Shown one piece after another: positions 49,716-58,508 of a DNA stretch of 64,000 nucleotides. The position numbers were made by a program, and so were the translations under genes. The notes under the pieces were generated by a model. That model saw only the letters and a program-made list of their open reading frames with translations. It ran no database searches and was not told where the DNA came from. Source of the DNA: DATATB01 sp036268995 (GTDB lineage: Bacteria > Planctomycetota > Planctomycetia > Pirellulales > PNKZ01); NCBI GenBank assembly GCA_036268995.1, contig DATATB010000080.1, positions 62,001 through 126,000 of the forward strand. The letters are read 5' to 3'. How positions within the stretch are numbered: the first letter of the stretch is position 1; every line of letters begins with the position of its first letter.

Positions 49716-50756
49716 GTGGATTCGTTGGTGCGCGTACTGATCGTCGACGATTCGGCCTACGTGCGCAAGGTCATTCGACAGATTCTCGAGCGCAGTCCGT
49801 TTGTCGAGGTCGTGGGCGCGGCCCGTGACGGGGAAGAAGCGCTCGAGCTCGTGGAACAGCTCAACCCGGACGTCATCACGCTCGATTTGATCATGCCACG
49901 GGTCGACGGCATGACCTTCTTACGGGAGCAGATGCGGCGGCGACCGCTGCCGGTTATTATCGTTACCGTAACCAGCGAAGAGGGCCAGCTTGTGCTCCAG
50001 GCCCTGGAGGCGGGTGCCGTAGACATGGTCCGCAAGCCCACGGCGCTGGCGACCGAGAAGGTGTTCGAGATTGGCGACGAATTGGTTGAGAGCGTAAAGG
50101 CTGCTGCTCGCGTGCGGGTCCAGGCGCTGGGTTCGCCGCGGCCGGCCCCGGTGCTGTCTACAATTCGCCCGGCCGCGGCAAAACGGGATGTTGACGTGAT
50201 CGTGATCGGGGTTTCGACCGGTGGCCCGCAGGCATTGCGCTACCTGATTCCACAACTGCCAGCCGATTTTGCAGTGCCCGTGGCGATGGTCTTGCATATG
50301 CCGGTGGGCTATACAGAACTCTACGCCCAGAAACTGGCCGAGATATCGCAAATGGACGTGGCCGAGGCCAGCGAGGGGGCCGAATTTCGCCCAGGGTTGG
50401 CTTTACTTGCCCCGGCCGGCCGGCACTTGACTTTCCGGCGGTCTGCAAATGGCACGATACGAGCACATCTGGACCCCCAGCCGAGCGATACCATCCACCG
50501 TCCGTCGGTCGATGTGCTATTCAAGTCGGCCGCCGAGGTGTATGGAGAACGGGTGCTGGGCGTGGTGATGACCGGCATGGGCTCCGACGGGCAGCAGGGT
50601 GCCGCCTGGATCAAGGCCCGGGGGGGAATTGTTTTCACGGAGGCCGAGGAAAGCTGTATTGTTTATGGGATGCCCCGTTCGGTGGTCGAGGCGGGCCTTA
50701 GCGACCGGAGCATTCCGCTGGCCCGAATCGCGCAGTCCCTGGTGGAGATGGTTTGA
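49716..50756 (+). CDS. cheB: Chemotaxis methylesterase CheB
   Basis: Response-regulated esterase that removes receptor methyl groups. GTG 49716 start; 346 residues. Receiver domain with VLIVDDSAYVRKVI and phosphoacceptor Asp57 in VITLDLIMPRVDG; catalytic domain with Ser167 in GVSTGGPQAL, His194 in VLHMPVGYTELYA and Asp291 in VMTGMGSDGQQGA, forming the triad. All conserved parts are intact. The stop shares one base with the ATG of cheY. Confidence 0.95.
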   Translation: MDSLVRVLIVDDSAYVRKVIRQILERSPFVEVVGAARDGEEALELVEQLNPDVITLDLIMPRVDGMTFLREQMRRRPLPVIIVTVTSEEGQLVLQALEAGAVDMVRKPTALATEKVFEIGDELVESVKAAARVRVQALGSPRPAPVLSTIRPAAAKRDVDVIVIGVSTGGPQALRYLIPQLPADFAVPVAMVLHMPVGYTELYAQKLAEISQMDVAEASEGAEFRPGLALLAPAGRHLTFRRSANGTIRAHLDPQPSDTIHRPSVDVLFKSAAEVYGERVLGVVMTGMGSDGQQGAAWIKARGGIVFTEAEESCIVYGMPRSVVEAGLSDRSIPLARIAQSLVEMV

Positions 50757-51130
50757 TGGCGAAAATTCTGGTCGTTGACGACTCGGGACTCTCCCGGCAG
50801 ATGTCCGGCCGGATCCTGCGCGAATCGGGGCATGACGTCGTCGAGGCCCAGGACGGGATCGCCGCGCTGGAAACCTATTTTCTGGAAAAGCCAGAGGTCG
50901 TGTTCCTCGATATCAACATGAAGGGCATGAACGGCTTCGACGTGCTGGCGAAGCTGCGAGAACTCGACCCGCACGCCTGCATCGTGATTGCTACGGCAGA
51001 TATTCAGAGTTCCACGCGCAAGATGGCGGCCGAGGGAGGCGCGCGCGGGTTCGTGACCAAGCCCTTCGTCGCTGCGGAAGTCGCTCGGGCAGTCAACGCG
51101 GCTTTGGAAGGGTGCAAAGAATGGATCTGA
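50756..51130 (+). CDS. cheY: CheY-type response regulator
   Basis: A 124-residue single receiver domain, starting at ATG 50756, overlapping the cheB stop. Acidic pocket VVDDSG, phosphoacceptor Asp52 in VVFLDINMKGMNG, Thr/Ala in VIATADIQSS, Lys in FVTKPFV. It lacks an output domain and fits the diffusible regulator that controls the motor or another target. It overlaps the next gene (cheC) by 10 bases. Confidence 0.92.
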   Translation: MAKILVVDDSGLSRQMSGRILRESGHDVVEAQDGIAALETYFLEKPEVVFLDINMKGMNGFDVLAKLRELDPHACIVIATADIQSSTRKMAAEGGARGFVTKPFVAAEVARAVNAALEGCKEWI

Positions 51131-51762
51131 CCGAACAGCAAAAAGACGCGTTGACCGAATTGATCAACATCGCCTTTTCCCGCACCGCCGCGTCGCTTTC
51201 CGAACTCACCGGCAATCGCGTCGAACTCGACGTCCCAGAAGTCAGCGTGCATCCGATGGGCGAACTGGCCGGCGCGCTCGGCCGTTACGTGCAAGGCGAA
51301 GTCGCAACCGTCCATCAAATCTTCTCCGGACCCATCGCCGGTGATGCACTCTTGCTGCTGAACCACGACGGGGCCGTGAACCTGGTGGACATGCTCACCG
51401 GCATCGATCCGCCGGCCAGGCGGCTCGGCGCGTCGTCCAAGGAGGTGCTCAGCGAAATCGGCAACATCTTGTTAAATGCCTGCCTGGGAATCTTCGGCGA
51501 TCTGCTCAAAGTCCGGCTGTCGTTCACGGTGCCGCGGTTGCACCTGGAGTCGCTGGCCGACATGCTCGAATCTCTGGTGATCGGCAAGGACGAGTTGCAT
51601 TATGCGCTGCTGATCGGCGCCCAGTTCCACGTAAAGTCGACCGAGATCACGGGTTCGATGCTGATCGTGCTCGGCATCGCTTCGCTGGAGCACCTGATTC
51701 GGGCCGTGCAGGAGTGGACGCAAACGTCCACTTTCCCGGCTGTTGACCACGAGCGCGCCTGA
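51121..51762 (+). CDS. cheC: CheC-like CheY-phosphatase
   Basis: A 213-residue protein of the CheC/CheX/FliY phosphatase family that removes phosphate from CheY. ATG 51121 is inside the end of cheY. The two pseudo-repeated helices carry the active-site pattern: LTELINIAFSRTAASLSELT (Glu and Asn) and VLSEIGNILLNACLGIFGDL (Glu and Asn), as in CheC. The central MLTGIDPPARRLGASSKEV and the closing strands fit. No CheD gene lies next to it, so it may work alone as a phosphatase. Confidence 0.9.
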   Translation: MDLTEQQKDALTELINIAFSRTAASLSELTGNRVELDVPEVSVHPMGELAGALGRYVQGEVATVHQIFSGPIAGDALLLLNHDGAVNLVDMLTGIDPPARRLGASSKEVLSEIGNILLNACLGIFGDLLKVRLSFTVPRLHLESLADMLESLVIGKDELHYALLIGAQFHVKSTEITGSMLIVLGIASLEHLIRAVQEWTQTSTFPAVDHERA

Positions 51763-51803
51763 AGTGTTTCGTCGGTGACCCGTTACGGAGATTGTAGGTT
51801 GTG

Positions 51804-53876
51804 ATGGAGACCAGGATGAGCCCGGGGCTGCCGAAGGATTCTGCTGCGGCGCGCGAAGCGCTTTTGAATGGTTTGCACCTGCTTACCAGTGCAGGCATCT
51901 TCAGTACCGACGTTGACCTCAATCTCACGAGTTGGAACCAATGGCTCGAGGAACACAGCGGGAAGGTCGCGCGCGACGTTCTCGGACGAAACCTCCTCGA
52001 GCTGTTTCCCGAGCTCGCCGAGCGGCGGCTGAATAAATTCTACCAACAGGCACTGCACGGCCAGGTTGTCGTCCTTTCGCAGCAATTGCACAATTACCTG
52101 CTGCGTCTGCCGCCGTCTCTTCAGGGCGACCTGCCTCAGATGCCGCAGAGCGCGAGAATTGCCCCGCTGCTCGACGCCGGCGCGATCGTCGGAACCGTGA
52201 CTTGGATCGAGGACGTCACGGAACGCGTGGTCCGCGAGGCCGAACTGTTTGCGCGGGCTCGGCAGCAGTCCGCCATTGCCGCCCTTAGCCATGATGCGTT
52301 GGCCAGCCGCAATCTCGACGAACTGTTTCAGCAGTCAGTCTCGATTATTGCCGAAACGCTGCGCATGGAATTCTGCGCGGTGTTTGAGCTCGCGGCCGGA
52401 GCGTTGCAGTTAAGGGCCGGCCTCGGCTGGAAAGGCCCGGCGACGGAAGCCTTCGAGCCGGGTGCGGCGGGCTCGTTTGTCGACTTTGTCTTGCAAAATC
52501 CGGCGCCGACCGTGATCCACGATCTGACGACCGAAGATCGCTTTGACCCTCCGCAAGTTCTGCGAGACCAGGGGATCGTCAGCGGCTTGTGCGCGCCGAT
52601 CCGTTGTGGCGGCCAGACTTATGGCCTGCTCGGCGTATATTCGGGTCAACCGTCGGATCGTCCGGACGAGGAACTCGACTTTCTCCAGGCAGCCGCCAAC
52701 GTGCTGGGGACCGCAATCGAACGCGACGGTTTGGAACGCAGCTTGCGCGACCGGGCCCATGAGCTGGTCAATGCGGATCGCCGCAAGAACGAGTTTCTGG
52801 CAATGCTCGCCCATGAACTCCGCAATCCGTTGGCGCCCATTCGCAACGCGATCCAAATGCTGTACGTCAAGAACGTCGACGACGTCGACATGCGAGCCGC
52901 CCGCGACTTGATGGACCGGCAGGTGCGGCAGATCACGCGAATGGTGGACGATTTGTTGGACGTCTCGCGAATTACGCGCGGCAAAATCGCGCTTCGCGAG
53001 GAGACCGTCGACCTGGCCGAGGTGGTTGCCCACGCGCTGGAGACCAGCCGGCCGTTGATTGACTTACATCGGCACGAACTGACCGTTTCCTTGCCCCAGG
53101 GGCCCATGCCCATCCGGGGCGACGCGACGCGCCTGGCGCAGGCCATTGCAAACCTCGTCAACAATTCGACCAAGTACACGGATCCGGGCGGAAAAATCTC
53201 GGTGGCGGTCCAGCGCAGCGGCGCCGATTACCTGGTCAAAGTCAAAGACAACGGAATCGGAATTTCGTCGGAAATGCTGCCACAGATCTTCGATCTTTTC
53301 AAGCAAGTGGATAACTCCCTTGCTCGCTCGGAAGGCGGTTTGGGGATTGGATTGACTCTGGTGCGCACCTTGATCGAAATGCACGGTGGCAACGTCAAAG
53401 CCTTCAGCGACGGTCCCGGCCGCGGCAGTGAGTTCGTAGTTCGGCTACCGGCGCTCGATGCCGAGTTTAAGAGCAAGCCGATCCGTGCGTCTGCTCCGTC
53501 GACGGAAACGCGTCCGGCCGCCCGAAAGATTTTGGTCGTCGACGACAATACCGATGCGGCCGAGTCCTTGGCGCAACTGCTGCGGGCCCTAGGGCATGCC
53601 AGCCGCAGCGTGCACAGTGGTCCCGCGGCCCTGGAGGAAGTCCGCCGCGATCGGCCGGACGCCGTATTCCTCGACATCGGTTTGCCCGGCATGGACGGTT
53701 ATGCGGTGGCCCGCGCGCTGCGCGAAGAGCATGCCGGAAACATCGCCGTGATCGCCCTGAGCGGGTACGGCGAAAACGACGAATCCAAGAACGCCGGTTT
53801 CGACCGGCACGTGATCAAGCCCATCGATCTCAGCCTGCTGCGGCGGATTTTATCCGAGCTACCCAGCCCCGCGTGA
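51804..53876 (+). CDS. Hybrid histidine kinase (PAS-GAF-kinase-receiver)
   Basis: A 690-residue soluble kinase from ATG 51804. Residues about 20-150 form a PAS domain (AGIFSTDVDLNLTSWNQWLE), 150-310 a GAF domain (LFQQSVSIIAETLRMEFCAV and SGLCAPIRCGGQTYGLLGVY), then HisKA with phosphoacceptor His337 in LAMLAHELRNPLAPIRNAIQ, HATPase_c (NLVNNSTKYTDPGG, KDNGIGIS, EGGLGIGLTLVRTL) and a C-terminal receiver with Asp624 in VFLDIGLPGMDG. No membrane helix, so it senses intracellular signals. It ends the chemotaxis operon and may feed into CheY or act separately. Confidence 0.93.
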   Translation: METRMSPGLPKDSAAAREALLNGLHLLTSAGIFSTDVDLNLTSWNQWLEEHSGKVARDVLGRNLLELFPELAERRLNKFYQQALHGQVVVLSQQLHNYLLRLPPSLQGDLPQMPQSARIAPLLDAGAIVGTVTWIEDVTERVVREAELFARARQQSAIAALSHDALASRNLDELFQQSVSIIAETLRMEFCAVFELAAGALQLRAGLGWKGPATEAFEPGAAGSFVDFVLQNPAPTVIHDLTTEDRFDPPQVLRDQGIVSGLCAPIRCGGQTYGLLGVYSGQPSDRPDEELDFLQAAANVLGTAIERDGLERSLRDRAHELVNADRRKNEFLAMLAHELRNPLAPIRNAIQMLYVKNVDDVDMRAARDLMDRQVRQITRMVDDLLDVSRITRGKIALREETVDLAEVVAHALETSRPLIDLHRHELTVSLPQGPMPIRGDATRLAQAIANLVNNSTKYTDPGGKISVAVQRSGADYLVKVKDNGIGISSEMLPQIFDLFKQVDNSLARSEGGLGIGLTLVRTLIEMHGGNVKAFSDGPGRGSEFVVRLPALDAEFKSKPIRASAPSTETRPAARKILVVDDNTDAAESLAQLLRALGHASRSVHSGPAALEEVRRDRPDAVFLDIGLPGMDGYAVARALREEHAGNIAVIALSGYGENDESKNAGFDRHVIKPIDLSLLRRILSELPSPA

Positions 53877-53917
53877 GCCGGAGCGCGGACCGGCCCGCAT
53901 CGCCCCACGATTTGCCC

Positions 53918-54136
53918 CTACGGCAGCAGGCCGAGCACGCGGCGGTCGGCGCGCATGTAGAACGGGATGCGGTACTGGTTGTAGCGCGACGACGGCCCGG
54001 TGGGCGACAGATAGCCCTTGTACCCATTGCTGGAGCGGCCGCGATAGCGCGTAGCCGCCATCGCGCCCGTCGCGCCCAAATCAGCAACCGCTGCCGCCAC
54101 CAGCAAACCACAGGCAATGATTTTGAACTTCGACAT
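53918..54136 (-). CDS. Small secreted protein of unknown function
   Basis: A 72-residue protein from ATG 54136 with a signal peptide (MSKFKIIACGLLVAAAVADL, then GATGAMAA) and a short Tyr/Arg/Ser-rich mature part (RYRGRSSNGYKGYLSPTGP, RYNQYRIPFYMRADRRVLG). No known domain is visible. The frame extends upstream to 54199 without good start support. It is convergent with the hybrid kinase. Confidence 0.65.
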   Translation of the reverse strand: MSKFKIIACGLLVAAAVADLGATGAMAATRYRGRSSNGYKGYLSPTGPSSRYNQYRIPFYMRADRRVLGLLP

Positions 54137-54258
54137 GGGCTTGCACCAGGAAAAATTGCGCGTGCTACGAGCAGACAGGCTACGGCCTCCGCTCGGCAAC
54201 GGCGAAACAGTTCCACAATTATATCACACGATGCGTGCCCCGGCGGCGATTCAAGAGT

Positions 54259-54510
54259 TCACGCACGCGCCCGATGATCCGCCAATTGCGAGCGAATCCG
54301 CTCAATCGCAGTTTCCACGCCGGCCGCCTGCAACTCGCCGCGGTCGTACGCCACCACGCGGCGCTCGATTTCCGCGACCCAGGCCGCGGCGACTTCCGGG
54401 GTTGCGAATTCGCCGTGGGTCAAACTCTGTTCCAGCACATCAGCGACATATGCGCGGTCCCCCGGTGGCAGCGCCATCGCCTGTTGGATTACTTCTTCAC
54501 GTGCAAGCAT
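54259..54510 (-). CDS. Putative addiction-module antitoxin (TIGR02574-like), orphan
   Basis: An 83-residue protein with the pattern of the TIGR02574 addiction-module component: REEVIQQAMALPPGDRAYVA, then DVLEQSL, AAWVAEIERRVVAYDRGE. Antitoxins of this type usually pair with a RelE/ParE-type toxin gene that begins within a few bases. No such partner is visible here: the next minus-strand gene downstream is the unrelated small secreted protein. It could be an orphan remnant or act in trans. Confidence 0.78.
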   Translation of the reverse strand: MLAREEVIQQAMALPPGDRAYVADVLEQSLTHGEFATPEVAAAWVAEIERRVVAYDRGELQAAGVETAIERIRSQLADHRARA

Positions 54511-54617
54511 CGGACGATCCTCGAGGGTGAGACCTTATCAAGTTTCCGCACGAATTTGGGGAGATGTCCAGTTTGGTCGGTCGTTCACCAGGCTCACGGA
54601 ACGCGCGCCGGGACGGT

Positions 54618-54645
54618 CGTGGCAGAATTCATACAAATTCCGCTA
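54618..54645. repeat. G-type hairpin, copy near the uronate isomerase gene
   Basis: TGGCAGAATTCATACAAATT then CCGCTACC; GAATTC and AAATTC-type arms around a four-base loop. Similar to 40541-40565 and the hairpin in ackA at 7962-7979. It lies just beyond the end of the uronate isomerase gene. Confidence 0.7.
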
Positions 54646-54658
54646 CCCTGCTTTCGCC

Positions 54659-55942
54659 TCAGCCCCGGCGCTCGAAAATCGCCTGCGAGTTGTCGCGGAG
54701 CACCTGGCGGCCGAGGGCAAAGGCGCGGTCTTCGCTCCAGCCACGGTCGATGACAAAACGCTCGGCCAGGACTTTGGCCAGGATTCGCTTGTACATGGCG
54801 AATTTGGGCAGCGCGAATTCCAGCTTGTACATGTCGCTGTAATAACCGATCTGCTTGGTGCGCGGCACCGCCTCGAGCCGGGCGGCCAGGTCGTGCTCGA
54901 TAAAGGCCGGCGTGTTCGAATACCACCAGTGGCCGTTGGTCACGACGTTGGGAAAAATCCAACTGTAGCTCGTCAACTCCTGGTTGGTGACGCTGGCCAG
55001 CACCGAGATGGGAAACGTCACCTGCGGAAAGGCGTTGAACAGCTCGCGGTATTGAATCAGCGAGACGCGGCTGTCGTACAGATCCTGGCCCTGGTAGACG
55101 CCGTCGGCATACACGGCCCGATTGACGCCGATCATCAGGTCGAACGGCAGCCGGAACTCGGAGCAGAACTCGGCCAACGTCCAGAACACGAACTGGCTCG
55201 CCTCGCGGCGGCGCTCGGCCGAGGCTTGCGGGCCCTTTTGCAGAATCTCGCCGATGGCCGCTTCGGCATTGGCGACTTTGGCCGGCGCAAAATCGGGTGG
55301 CAGCGAAATGGCGCACGCCCGAGCTCCGCGGCTAGTGAAATGTTCAAAGAGCTTGCCGATCGCTTGCCGCAAAGAACGGACGTCGTGCGGCGCTTGGCCG
55401 GTGGCCCGTTCGAGCCGCTGCCGGACGTCGGGCTTTGCCAGGTGGAACACCAGGTCGTCGGTGCGGAGGCAAGGGATATAGCGCGACGTGTCAAAGCCTT
55501 CCAACGGATCGTCGAAATCATTGGTCAGAAAAATCGCGCTCAGCCGGCTTTGGCGGATAACGTCGTCGGCCCAACTGGGCGAACGCATTTTTCGCTCGGC
55601 CGCGTCGTACAGGGCCTCCCAATTCTCGGGCGTGACGTGGTCGTCGCCGAAGCCGAAGAATCGCTGAGCGATCTCGACCAGCCAACTGTACTGGATTGTG
55701 TTCTCCAGCGGCGCCAGCCGCTCGACCAGCCGCCGCACTTTTTCGCGCGGGGCCAGGCCCGGCTCTTCGATCTGGGCTTTTGGCATGCCGGCCGAATGGG
55801 CCAGCTCCGTGTAGTAGTGATAGCCGAGAATATCGGCCAGTGTGGTCGAAGCCGCCGCATGCGGGTTGATATGCGTGTGCGGATCGATGATGACCAGTTC
55901 GTCGAGTTGGCTGTAGAGCCGCTGGCGGAGGGCTTGTGACAT
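54659..55942 (-). CDS. Uronate isomerase-like amidohydrolase
   Basis: A 427-residue protein of the UxaC (glucuronate isomerase) family, which converts D-glucuronate/galacturonate to keto forms. Start ATG 55942 (MSQALRQRLYSQLDELVIID). The first metal motif is DPHTHINPH with the family's ADILGYHYYTELAHSAGMPK segment; later RGARACAISLPPDF, DLMIGVNRAVYADGVYQGQD and NVVTNGHWWYSN match. Length is a little shorter than typical UxaC (about 465). Many planctomycetes carry UxaC-like proteins of uncertain substrate, so pectin or alginate-derived uronates are plausible but not shown. Confidence 0.85.
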   Translation of the reverse strand: MSQALRQRLYSQLDELVIIDPHTHINPHAAASTTLADILGYHYYTELAHSAGMPKAQIEEPGLAPREKVRRLVERLAPLENTIQYSWLVEIAQRFFGFGDDHVTPENWEALYDAAERKMRSPSWADDVIRQSRLSAIFLTNDFDDPLEGFDTSRYIPCLRTDDLVFHLAKPDVRQRLERATGQAPHDVRSLRQAIGKLFEHFTSRGARACAISLPPDFAPAKVANAEAAIGEILQKGPQASAERRREASQFVFWTLAEFCSEFRLPFDLMIGVNRAVYADGVYQGQDLYDSRVSLIQYRELFNAFPQVTFPISVLASVTNQELTSYSWIFPNVVTNGHWWYSNTPAFIEHDLAARLEAVPRTKQIGYYSDMYKLEFALPKFAMYKRILAKVLAERFVIDRGWSEDRAFALGRQVLRDNSQAIFERRG

Positions 55943-56013
55943 GGCGGGAAACACGTGGGTGAAAAAGGGGCGATCTTCCGGTGTTCGTCCGCGTTTATAG
56001 CAGATTCGCGCTT

Positions 56014-56748
56014 TCAGGTCGTCAACGGAGGCGGCGAGTGAACGAAGCGGTGATAGGCGGCGGCGGCCAGCGCGCAATCGTCTTCGCGAATCAGCAGCAT
56101 GCCGCGCACCCGGGCACGCAGAATCACGCCCTTCTCCAGCCGCGAGAGAAACAGCCGGTGCCGCAGGCGAAAGCTATGGTCGGCGAGTAGGCATTCGCTG
56201 GCGTTCAAATCGGCCGGGTGGACCATCTCGGCGTAGCTCCACGCTTGGCCGACCGGGCGCACGAGCCAACAGCCTGGCAGCCGTGGGTCGCCCATCGCCA
56301 CCTCGGCGCTGGTGGCCGACATCAGCTCGCGAAACTCGGCCATCACGTCATCCACCAGCCGCAAGGTTTGCCCGGCTGGCAATTGGCTGATCGTCGAGAG
56401 GGCCGGGTCGCTGTCCAAGAGCGGCGTTTGCACGGAGACCTCGAGATCGATCTCGACCCGCCCCATCGTGTCCTCGGGATTCGCTCGCCAATACACTTGC
56501 ACGGCAACCGGCCGCTCGTTGGTGCCGGCGTAGTTCACCACCAGGTCGCCCTGCCGCCCATACACGTCGGCCGGGACCAATGCCGGCGAGAGGTCAACGC
56601 CAAGCAACTCCACTGCCGCCGGCAAATTCTGCTGGCGGAAATCGAGGGCGTGCAGCCCGTGCTCGGGATGTTGGAGATCCAGCCGGGCATGCAGCCGGGG
56701 AAGTTCGAGTTTGGCCGTAGCGGGTTCTAAGGTCCAAATGTTTGGCAC
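56014..56748 (-). CDS. Protein of unknown function, terminator-like hairpin upstream
   Basis: A 244-residue protein from GTG 56748 (PNIWTLEPATAKLELPRLHA follows). No family is recognised. The chain is beta-rich and acidic (LDFRQQNLPAAVELLGVDLS, DLVVNYAGTNERPVAVQVYW, GRVEIDLEVSVQTPLLDSDP) with a C-terminal part rich in Arg (LEKGVILRARVRGMLLIRED), and no signal peptide or membrane helix. A GC-rich hairpin with A run (56771-56810) lies 23 bases upstream of the start. The frame continues upstream to 56886, so the start is unsure. Its neighbour downstream is the uronate isomerase gene. Confidence 0.65.
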   Translation of the reverse strand: MPNIWTLEPATAKLELPRLHARLDLQHPEHGLHALDFRQQNLPAAVELLGVDLSPALVPADVYGRQGDLVVNYAGTNERPVAVQVYWRANPEDTMGRVEIDLEVSVQTPLLDSDPALSTISQLPAGQTLRLVDDVMAEFRELMSATSAEVAMGDPRLPGCWLVRPVGQAWSYAEMVHPADLNASECLLADHSFRLRHRLFLSRLEKGVILRARVRGMLLIREDDCALAAAAYHRFVHSPPPLTT

Positions 56749-56770
56749 TGGAAGGCCGCGTTTTGCGAAC

Positions 56771-56810
56771 GAAAAAACCCCGCCGCTCACACTAAAGCGA
56801 GTCGGCGGGG
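56771..56810 (-). terminator. Terminator-like hairpin immediately upstream of the minus-strand gene
   Basis: On the minus strand, CCCCGCCGACTC, loop, GAGCGGCGGGG then a run of six T. On the plus strand the six A are at 56772-56777 and the stem is 56778-56788/56799-56810. It would end a transcript entering from the right, but no minus-strand gene lies there, so it may work as an attenuator for the gene at 56014-56748. Confidence 0.7.
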
Positions 56811-57043
56811 CCGGAACAGAGAAGAGGCCGAAGGTTGGGTTCGCCGTACGTTCCGGTGTCTTGCGCCGCGGTGGTTCGCACCGCATGGCTCGCCGACCGG
56901 TTGCCGGCTGAACTCCCGGAGTTTAACGCGCGGACCTTGGGGATTGCAAACTTTTTCCCCGATCAATTGTCCGGTGCGGTTATATTGGCCGGCTCAAGGG
57001 CGGCGTCGCATGCATCATCCAACTTTTATGGGAGGGCCGTTCG

Positions 57044-57826
57044 TTGATTCCCCTGGCCGAATTCGACGCTGTTTGCCAGCGGGCCGCTCGGCTTGCCGGC
57101 CAGGTGTTGCTGGATTGGGCGGGCCGGTTTCAGATCCGCGAAAAGGGGCCGGCGGACCTGGTCACCGAGGCCGACCTGGCCAGCCAGGAGGTAATTCGCG
57201 AGACCCTGCTGGGGGCTTTTCCCGGCCACGGCTTTTTGGCCGAAGAAAACCTGTCCATCGCCAGCCAAGACGACGACTATCGCTGGATTGTCGATCCGCT
57301 GGACGGCACGACCAACTACGTCCACGGCATCCCGCAGTATTCCGTGTCGATCGCGCTGGAGCAGTCGGGCAAGTTGCTGGTCGGCACCGTGTACGATCCG
57401 GTGGCAGACGAATGCTTTTCGGCCGTGGCCGGCGGCGGGGCGTGGCTGGGCCAGAAACGGCTCCACGTCAGCGGGCAGCAAGCGCTGTCGCACGCGGTGG
57501 TGGCTATGAGCTTTCCGCCGGGTGCTCGGCGCGACACGCCCGAGGTGCTGGAATGCTTGGAAGTTCTGGAGCATGCCCAATCGATGCGGCGGTTCGGCTC
57601 GTCGGCCCTGAACTTATGCTACCTGGCTGCCGGCCGGTTCGATGCCTATTGGTCGGGCAGCACGCGGATCTGGGACATTGCGGCGGGCGTCTTGCTCGTG
57701 CAAGAGGCCGGCGGCCTGGTAACCGATCGCCACGGAGATCCGTTTGCGATCGATCCGCCGCATTTCATCGCCGCCGCCACGCCGCAGCTGCACGCGGAAC
57801 TGGCGAAGCTGCTTCGGCGCCATTAG
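57044..57826 (+). CDS. Inositol monophosphatase family protein
   Basis: A 260-residue Mg-dependent phosphatase. TTG 57044 start with GGGAGG at 57030-57035 upstream. Motifs: metal-binding EEN in FLAEENLS, IVDPLDGTTNYVHGIPQYSV (DPLDGTTN), RFGSSALNLCYLAAGRFDAY and TRIWDIAAGVLLVQEAGG (WDxAAG). All conserved metal residues of the FIG superfamily are present. The substrate may be inositol phosphate, histidinol phosphate or PAP-type; this cannot be decided from the sequence. Confidence 0.92.
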   Translation: MIPLAEFDAVCQRAARLAGQVLLDWAGRFQIREKGPADLVTEADLASQEVIRETLLGAFPGHGFLAEENLSIASQDDDYRWIVDPLDGTTNYVHGIPQYSVSIALEQSGKLLVGTVYDPVADECFSAVAGGGAWLGQKRLHVSGQQALSHAVVAMSFPPGARRDTPEVLECLEVLEHAQSMRRFGSSALNLCYLAAGRFDAYWSGSTRIWDIAAGVLLVQEAGGLVTDRHGDPFAIDPPHFIAAATPQLHAELAKLLRRH

Positions 57827-57857
57827 GTTTTGTAGCGGCATGTGAGCGCGATCGGCC

Positions 57858-58466
57858 TCATCGGGCGTACGGGCGAGCGCCGTATGGCCCCGTGGCCCGA
57901 GGCGCGAACTCGAATTCGATGCCGCCGATGTAGGAGGCGAGCAGGTTGTAGAGGAGTCCGGTGATCGCGCCGCCGATGAAGCCGGCAATCCCATAGAAAA
58001 ACGGTACGAAAAACAATATGCCGATGCCCGCTACGATCCCGACTGGAAAGCTGTTGCGGCCCGGGGCTGCGATCGCGGTGAGCGAAAACATCACAAACAT
58101 AAACAAGCCACCGATCAGGCCAAGCAGTGCATACAATGCTCCCATCATCTTCGCTATGGTGAAAACATCGATGCGTTTGACGACCACGCATTGAAACGGT
58201 TGCGAGAGAGAAGCGGTCGTTGAAACGCCTTCGTCCATGTAAGCCGGAGCGCCGGCAGGCGCTTGGCCGCTAAAGTCGAAAGCGGCCGGATGCGCTGACG
58301 GCGCGGCGTGAGGCATCGGCTCGATGCTTCCGGCATCCAAAATCCCGGGCTCGGAGGTGACCGTCACCATGGCGCCGCAGGCGGGACACTTCGCCAGCTT
58401 GCCCAACAAGGCGTCGGGCGCATGCAAACCTTTGCCGCATGTCGGGCATTTGACGTGAATAGGCAC
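57858..58466 (-). CDS. Zinc-ribbon and membrane-domain protein
   Basis: A 202-residue protein from GTG 58466 with GAGGAGG eight bases upstream. Residues 5-35 form a zinc ribbon (VKCPTCGKGL and LAKCPACGAMVTV, two Cys-x-x-Cys). A disordered Ala/Pro-rich linker follows, then two to three membrane helices (MMGALYALLGLIGGLFMFVM, GIVAGIGILFFVPFFYGIAG) with a DUF3566-like VVVKRIDVFTIAKMMGALY. Such zinc-ribbon/membrane fusions are common in planctomycetes. Function unknown. Confidence 0.78.
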   Translation of the reverse strand: MPIHVKCPTCGKGLHAPDALLGKLAKCPACGAMVTVTSEPGILDAGSIEPMPHAAPSAHPAAFDFSGQAPAGAPAYMDEGVSTTASLSQPFQCVVVKRIDVFTIAKMMGALYALLGLIGGLFMFVMFSLTAIAAPGRNSFPVGIVAGIGILFFVPFFYGIAGFIGGAITGLLYNLLASYIGGIEFEFAPRATGPYGARPYAR

Positions 58467-58508
58467 GCTTGCCTCCTCGTGAATGGGGTGAGATTTTGCG
58501 TCCGGGCC

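Noticed and set aside
56815..57040. Signal recognition particle RNA ending at the hairpin 56771-56810
   Set aside because: The conserved SRP loop sequence is absent; only the terminator-like element is supported.
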